NCBI GenBank assembly: GCA_937894675.1
Contig: CALCQO010000051.1
Location: 1 to 10,436 of the forward strand
From: an uncultured Clostridia bacterium
GTDB lineage: Bacteria > Bacillota > Clostridia > Christensenellales > Aristaeellaceae
DNA: 10,436 bases
Direction of reading: 5' to 3'
The notes below the pieces were generated by a model. It made no database searches. It had not been told where the DNA came from and worked only from the letters and a program-made list of their open reading frames with translations. Shown here in pieces: positions 6,116 through 10,436 of this stretch; the stretch's first letter is position 1, and every line of letters begins with the position of its first letter. The translations under genes were made by a program, and so were the position numbers.

Positions 6116-7087
6116 TTATAAATCGGCCGACAAATCCATGATGTAGCTAGAGGAGGCTACAATATTGAAAAACTGTCCAACACTGAAGCCCGTATAACCT
6201 GCTCTGTAAAACTTTACCGAAGACGACGCATTCTCATCATTCGGAACCTGGAGTATAGAATCTACCGCCTGCTGACTTGCGCCCTGAAATGCCCTTAGAA
6301 GCATATTTCCAACCGTGGCATTGTGCGTGATTGTCGGCTGTATTCTCATCCCAACTGGGTGAGTAATTAGAACGTTAAAATCCCCCTTGTTACTGCCACT
6401 CATAGACATCCCAAAACTCCTGCCACCACTCAAAGCAGCTATCCGATAATAAAATCTCTGACACTTCGGTAACTCCACCGCATGGTCAACAGGCGGGTCA
6501 AGGTGAAGGGTGGATACGGTGCCGAGTTCGAGTTTGACAACATCAACGTTCTGGCCCCCCGATGCCGCAAAGCGCACAAACATGTAGCCTGCGTTATAGC
6601 CAAGCGTTGCAGTTCCAAAGCCCGTCAGCGTGATGTCCACCGTTCCCGCCGCTGTTGGGAATACGCCCGTCCCGCTGATGATTTCGACGTCCGTCTGCAC
6701 GGATACGGTCGCGGTTTCCCCTGCCAGATACAGACCCTCTATGCGCTGCTCAACCACAGCACCGCTCGCCAGCGTCAGGTATCCCTCCGCAACGGTCACC
6801 GTGCCGCTGTTACGTATCCATCGGTCGTAGAAATATGTGCCTGTGCTGATTGCACCAGTAACTCCTCGCTGGTTGACGGGGTTGCGGAAGTCCCAGTTGT
6901 GCAGGATGTTACCGCGTGTCGCTTTAATATCAGCAATAGTGATATCACCCCAATCAGCAGCAGTCGCGGTCTTTTTCAGTATCTGTCCTTCCACACCGCC
7001 CGGAGGCAATCCGCTCCCACCGCCGCCTCCGACATCAATGCCGCCGTTATCAATCAGCTCCATCAGTTTCGCTTTAGTCAGCGCCAT
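6116..7087 (-). CDS. phage tail fibre-like protein
   Basis: The 323-residue product starts with a short helix (1-13) and a glycine-rich linker (20-24). A connector, LPPGGVEGQILKKT (27-40), follows, of the type that joins fibre shafts to distal domains. From about 60 it shows NILHNWDFRNPVNQRG and then FYDRW, a combination common at the start of beta-sandwich domains in tail fibres and phage-encoded surface-binding proteins. ELPKCQRFYY (205-214) is another motif recurrent in fibre proteins. The C-terminal 100 residues are polar and beta-rich and probably form the distal tip. It is likely to be part of the host-recognition apparatus. The start ATG has GAGGTGA 4 nt upstream, overlapping the preceding stop, and the gap between the genes is 9 nt. 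The exact receptor cannot be inferred. Confidence 0.75.
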   Translation of the reverse strand: MALTKAKLMELIDNGGIDVGGGGGSGLPPGGVEGQILKKTATAADWGDITIADIKATRGNILHNWDFRNPVNQRGVTGAISTGTYFYDRWIRNSGTVTVAEGYLTLASGAVVEQRIEGLYLAGETATVSVQTDVEIISGTGVFPTAAGTVDITLTGFGTATLGYNAGYMFVRFAASGGQNVDVVKLELGTVSTLHLDPPVDHAVELPKCQRFYYRIAALSGGRSFGMSMSGSNKGDFNVLITHPVGMRIQPTITHNATVGNMLLRAFQGASQQAVDSILQVPNDENASSSVKFYRAGYTGFSVGQFFNIVASSSYIMDLSADL

Positions 7088-7096
7088 TTCGTCACC

Positions 7097-8530
7097 TCAC
7101 AATAACTTCACGGCGGCCCGAATCTGTTCCATTACGTCAGCACGCGGCCTGCCTGTGGAAATCGGAATCCATGCGGGAAGAACAATCCGAAGCGCTGCGC
7201 TCGTGTCCCAACCGTTTACAAGCGTCACAATATCGCCTATGGCGTTCCGCATTTCTTCGATATGAGCCGCCCAGTTTCTGGTGGAGGTTGTGCCCGCTTC
7301 GATGGTTTCATTCCACACGATTGGTGCCAGCCCGTAGTATTGCCGCGTGTCGTTTATCATCGTGCGCAGCTCGTTCATGTGCGCGGCCTTGATTCGGGTG
7401 GCGTTTTCTTGGATGGGGTTGTCGGTAAAAGTGGGGGCCTCGTATGTGTACCCACGCGATGCAGCAGTTGACGTGTTAGAATACTGCGTCTGCGTCTGCA
7501 CAGATATCGTATTGTTTCCCACAGTTGCATCATCAGTTTTTTGCAGTCTGATTTTTTGTCCGTTTTGCCCGGTCGCTTTTGCCGGGATATAGCCCGCCGA
7601 AATCAGCGTCTGTGTCAGGCCAGACGCGGATGCTGCATTTAGCGTGATGAGCACGCGCGGGCGTTTATTGTATGATTTTTCACCAGACACCGGATAATTA
7701 ATAGTCGGTGCTGTTGGAGGATTTTCAACAAGGATAAAAGCGCCTGTAGTGTACGGTGACGGCATAACCATGATTGTGCCGGGAAGGTTGCACATGGGGC
7801 GGATGTAATTAAAGCCATGAGCGTGGCCACCAGTAAACTCCGCCTCATATATTTTTCTTTGGTCAAGACACCACGCATACCCTTCCGTTCTGGCAGAGCG
7901 TGTATAAGTGTTTACAAAGCCAGACGCGCCCGTTTCCGGTATCGGATAAGCGCGGCGTTCGTTCGTGTTGAAGTAACTCAAAAGAGTACCGTCTGCGGTC
8001 GTCATATATGGTGCATACCCCATTTCGGAAATAGAAGGCAAGAACATTTTACCCGAAAGCGAATCTGTACCGCCGCCATCAACATCAGGCCGCGCAGCCA
8101 CCAAAGATGTGGTAATTAAAGACAGGACAAATTGCTCATTTAACATGTTCAAAAAGCCCGGCCATGAAGCATAGGGATTTACACCATTTACAATATTTTC
8201 AGCAATCGGCGGCGCGTCATAGGTGTGTTTCGCAGAGTACCACGCGCTTGCGGCGTTGCTATTTAGCCATTGATGAATGTTAGAATGAATATAACGAGAA
8301 TTACCCCGATTACGTATATTTGTGTTGGGGTTTGTCGGTTCCTTTGCGTCATATGCAGAAGTAAAAAGCGCTTTCTCGGTCATAAGCGAAATAGCACCTG
8401 ACGGATAGCCTGCGTGGTTTTTATCCACAACTATATAGGTTATCCGTGCGCCAAACTTATACTGCCATTCGCTTTTAACCTGTATTTCAAGTTTCGTGCC
8501 CAGCGCTAAGGTGCTAAGTGCCTGTGCCAT
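7097..8530 (-). CDS. DUF6273-type lectin-like tail protein with C-terminal helical repeats
   Basis: The 477-residue product has three parts. Residues about 8-256 resemble the DUF6273 domain: an opening LGTKLEI, a region with SNIHQWLN, FLPSISEMGY, and an ending GFNYIRPMCNLPGTIMV comparable to the conserved GxRPA-type finish. Such domains are thought to be related to the C-type lectin fold, which suits receptor binding. Residues about 272-368 look like an Ig- or fibronectin-like beta domain (PPTAPTINYPVSG onward). Residues about 376-475 carry a repeated helical motif: KAAHMNELRTMI (381-392), AAHIEEMRNAI (421-431) and RADVMEQIRAAV (463-474). The ATG has AAGGGGG a few bases upstream, and the gene begins 12 nt after the previous stop. 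It probably sits at the tail tip; a role in adsorption is inference. Confidence 0.7.
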   Translation of the reverse strand: MAQALSTLALGTKLEIQVKSEWQYKFGARITYIVVDKNHAGYPSGAISLMTEKALFTSAYDAKEPTNPNTNIRNRGNSRYIHSNIHQWLNSNAASAWYSAKHTYDAPPIAENIVNGVNPYASWPGFLNMLNEQFVLSLITTSLVAARPDVDGGGTDSLSGKMFLPSISEMGYAPYMTTADGTLLSYFNTNERRAYPIPETGASGFVNTYTRSARTEGYAWCLDQRKIYEAEFTGGHAHGFNYIRPMCNLPGTIMVMPSPYTTGAFILVENPPTAPTINYPVSGEKSYNKRPRVLITLNAASASGLTQTLISAGYIPAKATGQNGQKIRLQKTDDATVGNNTISVQTQTQYSNTSTAASRGYTYEAPTFTDNPIQENATRIKAAHMNELRTMINDTRQYYGLAPIVWNETIEAGTTSTRNWAAHIEEMRNAIGDIVTLVNGWDTSAALRIVLPAWIPISTGRPRADVMEQIRAAVKLL

Positions 8531-8542
8531 CGTGTCCCCCTT

Positions 8543-9058
8543 TTAAGCGTAGAATCCGCCAATATACGGCGCGATGCGTTCAATATTCACACCCAGCGAT
8601 GTGCCGGATATTCTCAGCCTGAAAAGCGGCTCTTGTCGCTTGTTTCCGGCGCTGCCAGTAATCAGGCTATCCTGTGTCAATGCCGGGTCGGTCGCGCCCG
8701 CCTCGCTTGCGTTTTGCGTGCCTTTAATCACTTTCAAAACGTGCGTGTCGCTCGTTAGCCCGCCGCCAATCGTGTACTCGGCAACAACTAAATCACGGCG
8801 GAAATACCCGGCCTGCCCCATATCCACAGATAGGTTGATAGGCGCGTCCACGCGAAGCATATAGCCCTGGTTGCTGAAAACTCCTGTATCAACTGATATA
8901 GTCGTATCGTTCACGCGCGTACACACTAAGCGGTTGTCAGCGTCAGTTATGCCAGAATTGCTACCGAACACGGCGCGGTATATCGCCGCGTCATCTCCAG
9001 CTGCAATATGCGGCGCGTCACCCGTAGCGGTGTATAGTGTTATTCCTTTTTGTGCCAT
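8543..9058 (-). CDS. phage baseplate-region structural protein, function unknown
   Basis: The 171-residue protein starts with ITLYTATGDAPHIAAGDDAA and contains RVNDTTISVDTGVFSNQGYMLRV followed by a YFRRDLVVAEYTIGGG segment. I recognise this arrangement as a recurrent tail or baseplate-region protein of Firmicutes siphophages, without a settled function. It is beta-rich, with no membrane segment or enzymatic motif. The ATG overlaps the upstream TGA by one base (TGATG), with GAGGG about 8 nt before it, so its translation probably depends on the Gp37-like gene. It lies between the hub protein and the lectin-like protein and may attach the latter to the tail tip. Confidence 0.65.
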   Translation of the reverse strand: MAQKGITLYTATGDAPHIAAGDDAAIYRAVFGSNSGITDADNRLVCTRVNDTTISVDTGVFSNQGYMLRVDAPINLSVDMGQAGYFRRDLVVAEYTIGGGLTSDTHVLKVIKGTQNASEAGATDPALTQDSLITGSAGNKRQEPLFRLRISGTSLGVNIERIAPYIGGFYA

Positions 9059-10065
9059 CAGCCTACCCTCGTTTCCACACGGATGCCCGTGCTGTCCATT
9101 GTTAATATCTTGCCAATTACGGTAACCACGCCCTGCATTCCCACCAGGCGGTCACGGGCGCCGACTTTATCACCCAGGCTTAGTTCCAGACCGGCTACAT
9201 TCGGATCCATTTCCACCGTGCTGAGCGGCGCGTATCCCACCAGCATTTCAGCGGCGCCTTCCTGCAACTTTTCCAGGCTTTCGGGGTTTGTATAATCATA
9301 TGTTTTGGCGTGGTCTTTCGCTGTACCAACCCATGCCGGTGCGGTTGTGGTGATTGTCCCCTCGTCCAGCCGGTACACATGCAAGATGTCCCTATCTTCC
9401 AGTTCACCGGCACCCAGCGCGATGATATGGTTGTAGCGGTCAAACCCACCCAGTGTGGTAATCATATCCACACCGTAGTCCTGGGACAGGTCAATTCGCG
9501 CGGAATAGTCTTCAATCGCCCGTGCGGAAACCATCACCTGGCGGGTTACCTGGTTGAATGTCATTTCCAACGCGGCACCGTGCAGTGACAGCATCTCTTC
9601 AATCCCTGTCAGCATGTTTGCGTATCGGAATGAATGGCTGCCGATGGTGATGCCTGATACCACTGCTGATACCACAAAAGCATTACCCATGGCATTACCG
9701 ATAATGGCTGCCATGGCTGCATTGGCGTCCATCCCGGCGATGGTCAAGTGATTCTGCCCGGCGGGCGGCTCAATTACTTTTCGAAACAGCATACCGCGCC
9801 AGGTAACGCCGGATAGCGTCACCTGCTTTGATGCGGTGCTGTGTTTGACTAACTCCACCTGCCCGCCCCATTCCGTGTTGGGGATATAGATGTAATGCCC
9901 TTCTGTGATGGGCGATGATTTCCACACTTCATCGGGCAGCATCAAGGCGAAGGAATTGTTTTCAATCGTGGCTTTCAGTTCCTGGGACAGTTCAGCATCA
10001 TAGCGGTTGATTTCGGTTATGTACCCGATTTCCTCCAGCATGGCGTTGGCGTGGATTAAATCCAT
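9058..10065 (-). CDS. Siphovirus ReqiPepy6 Gp37-like tail protein
   Basis: The 335-residue product matches in pattern the Gp37-like family that occupies the tail hub or baseplate position after the distal tail protein. Features are an N-terminal beta domain (about 10-100, with SPITEGHYIYI and VTLSGVTWRG), a long middle region (about 105-200) with YANMLTGIEEMLSLHGAALEM, and a C-terminal domain ending in LGDKVGARDRL and VVTVIGKI. The last part resembles the final segment of phage tail-tip proteins that bind in a ring at the tail end. It should connect Dit to the receptor-binding proteins. It starts at ATG 10065 with AGGAG at 10075-10079, and overlaps the end of the upstream gene by 10 nt. Confidence 0.8.
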   Translation of the reverse strand: MDLIHANAMLEEIGYITEINRYDAELSQELKATIENNSFALMLPDEVWKSSPITEGHYIYIPNTEWGGQVELVKHSTASKQVTLSGVTWRGMLFRKVIEPPAGQNHLTIAGMDANAAMAAIIGNAMGNAFVVSAVVSGITIGSHSFRYANMLTGIEEMLSLHGAALEMTFNQVTRQVMVSARAIEDYSARIDLSQDYGVDMITTLGGFDRYNHIIALGAGELEDRDILHVYRLDEGTITTTAPAWVGTAKDHAKTYDYTNPESLEKLQEGAAEMLVGYAPLSTVEMDPNVAGLELSLGDKVGARDRLVGMQGVVTVIGKILTMDSTGIRVETRVG

Positions 10066-10436
10066 GAAGGCTCACTCCTCTGCTCGATGACGGTGATATC
10101 AAAACCAAATGTCCCCGTATAGATAACATGCTGTGTCCCGGCTTCCAGATAAGCGAAGATATCATTTTCCTTGTCGCGGTAATCAAACAGGTTGGTTTCC
10201 TGCCCGTCTGGATTTTTCGCGACAATCGTTTTACGCAACTGATCAATGATAATGCGCTGATTCGCTATGATACTGGCGGTTATCTTGTATTCCTTCCCGC
10301 CAATCACAATCCGGGGGTTTTCCACAGGCCCATAGATAGTGATGACCATGGGGGATGTGGTGTAGTGGTTGCTATGCAACGCTGACCTGCCCCCCAATCC
10401 TTGTACCAGTCCGAGAGTTAGTTGAGATATAATCAA
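10056..10436 (-). CDS. distal tail (Dit-like) protein, C-terminal part
   Basis: The gene runs off the right edge; 126 codons ending in TAA at 10056 are visible, and the true start lies beyond the window. Typical features of the C-terminal domain of Dit-type tail proteins are IYGPVENPRIVIGGKEYKI, then NLFDYRDKENDIFAYLEAGTQ, and an ending FGFDITVIEQRSEPSWI. This domain has a beta-sandwich shape and lies on the outside of the ring that starts the tail tip. The first visible codon, TTG, should not be taken as the start. The gene precedes and overlaps the Gp37-like gene, the usual order in siphophage tail modules. Confidence 0.75.
   Translation of the reverse strand: MIISQLTLGLVQGLGGRSALHSNHYTTSPMVITIYGPVENPRIVIGGKEYKITASIIANQRIIIDQLRKTIVAKNPDGQETNLFDYRDKENDIFAYLEAGTQHVIYTGTFGFDITVIEQRSEPSWI

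Larger units (their letters stand above)
3374..10436 (-). mobile_element. prophage, lysis and tail end (incomplete)
   Basis: Immediately downstream of tRNA-Lys, all supported genes switch to the minus strand. They form a contiguous siphophage late module: tail hub, baseplate, fibres, endolysin and holin. The operon terminator lies about 290 bp from the tRNA, and no host gene intervenes, so this is probably the end of the prophage distal to the integrase. The exact left boundary is inferred; the core could include the tRNA 3' part (about 3351-3373). Heads, packaging genes, lysogeny genes and integrase are not in the window, so whether the element is complete or defective cannot be judged. Confidence 0.85.

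Noticed and set aside
5315..7265. Long plus-strand frames opposite the tail genes (such as 5315-6052 and 6482-7105)
   Set aside because: They are antisense to genes with clear family features and tight operon spacing, and their products are arginine/proline/serine-rich shadow translations.
7097..8530. Diversity-generating retroelement target (variable lectin domain)
   Set aside because: The lectin-like fold invites the idea, but no reverse transcriptase, template repeat or adenine-rich variable repeat is seen in the window. The rest of the prophage would have to be checked for a second near-copy of about 7780-7930.
1..10436. CRISPR array or insertion sequence
   Set aside because: No regularly spaced repeats with unique spacers and no transposase or terminal inverted repeats were seen.

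Overview
The window looks like a chromosome of a Gram-positive anaerobe, probably a Clostridia member of moderately high GC. The evidence is the purine-rich Shine-Dalgarno sites, consensus sigma-A promoters, an adenosylcobalamin-dependent (class II) ribonucleotide reductase, and tail and lysis genes typical of Firmicutes siphophages. The species cannot be named from the sequence.

Left part, host side (1-3373). An AT-rich stretch begins with the 3' remnant of an unidentified gene, followed by an intergenic region with a near-perfect 23-bp palindrome and duplicated TATAAT boxes. A clear promoter (547-575) then drives nrdJ (629-2935, 768 aa), which ends in a hairpin terminator. A second, fully consensus promoter (3203-3231) drives a tRNA-Lys(CTT) gene with encoded CCA (3298-3373), followed by its own terminator.

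Right part, prophage (about 3374-10436, running off the window). All supported genes are on the minus strand in one tightly packed late operon. Read 5' to 3' it runs: end of a distal-tail (Dit-like) protein, a Gp37-like tail hub protein, a 171-aa baseplate-region protein, a 477-aa lectin-like (DUF6273-type) tail protein, a 323-aa tail fibre-like protein, a 226-aa protein with a C-terminal carbohydrate-binding module, an NlpC/P60-type endolysin with two SH3b domains, a 108-aa membrane/coiled-coil protein, and a holin. Most junctions overlap or are 1-12 nt apart, so translation is probably coupled. The operon ends at a strong minus-strand terminator (3666-3691).

The prophage abuts the 3' end of the tRNA gene with its lysis end, so integration into tRNA-Lys is likely. 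The integrase and the second attachment site would lie beyond 10436. The roughly 290 bp between the tRNA and the operon terminator encode no convincing gene but hold phased GTTGYA repeats, a plausible integrase-binding array. Just inside the terminator lies a 21-bp direct repeat with a 40-bp period.

I found no clearly new defence or regulatory system. The points most worth following are the attachment-region repeats, the composite 477-aa receptor-binding candidate, the unassigned 108-aa protein in the lysis cassette, and the T-stem mismatch in the tRNA.
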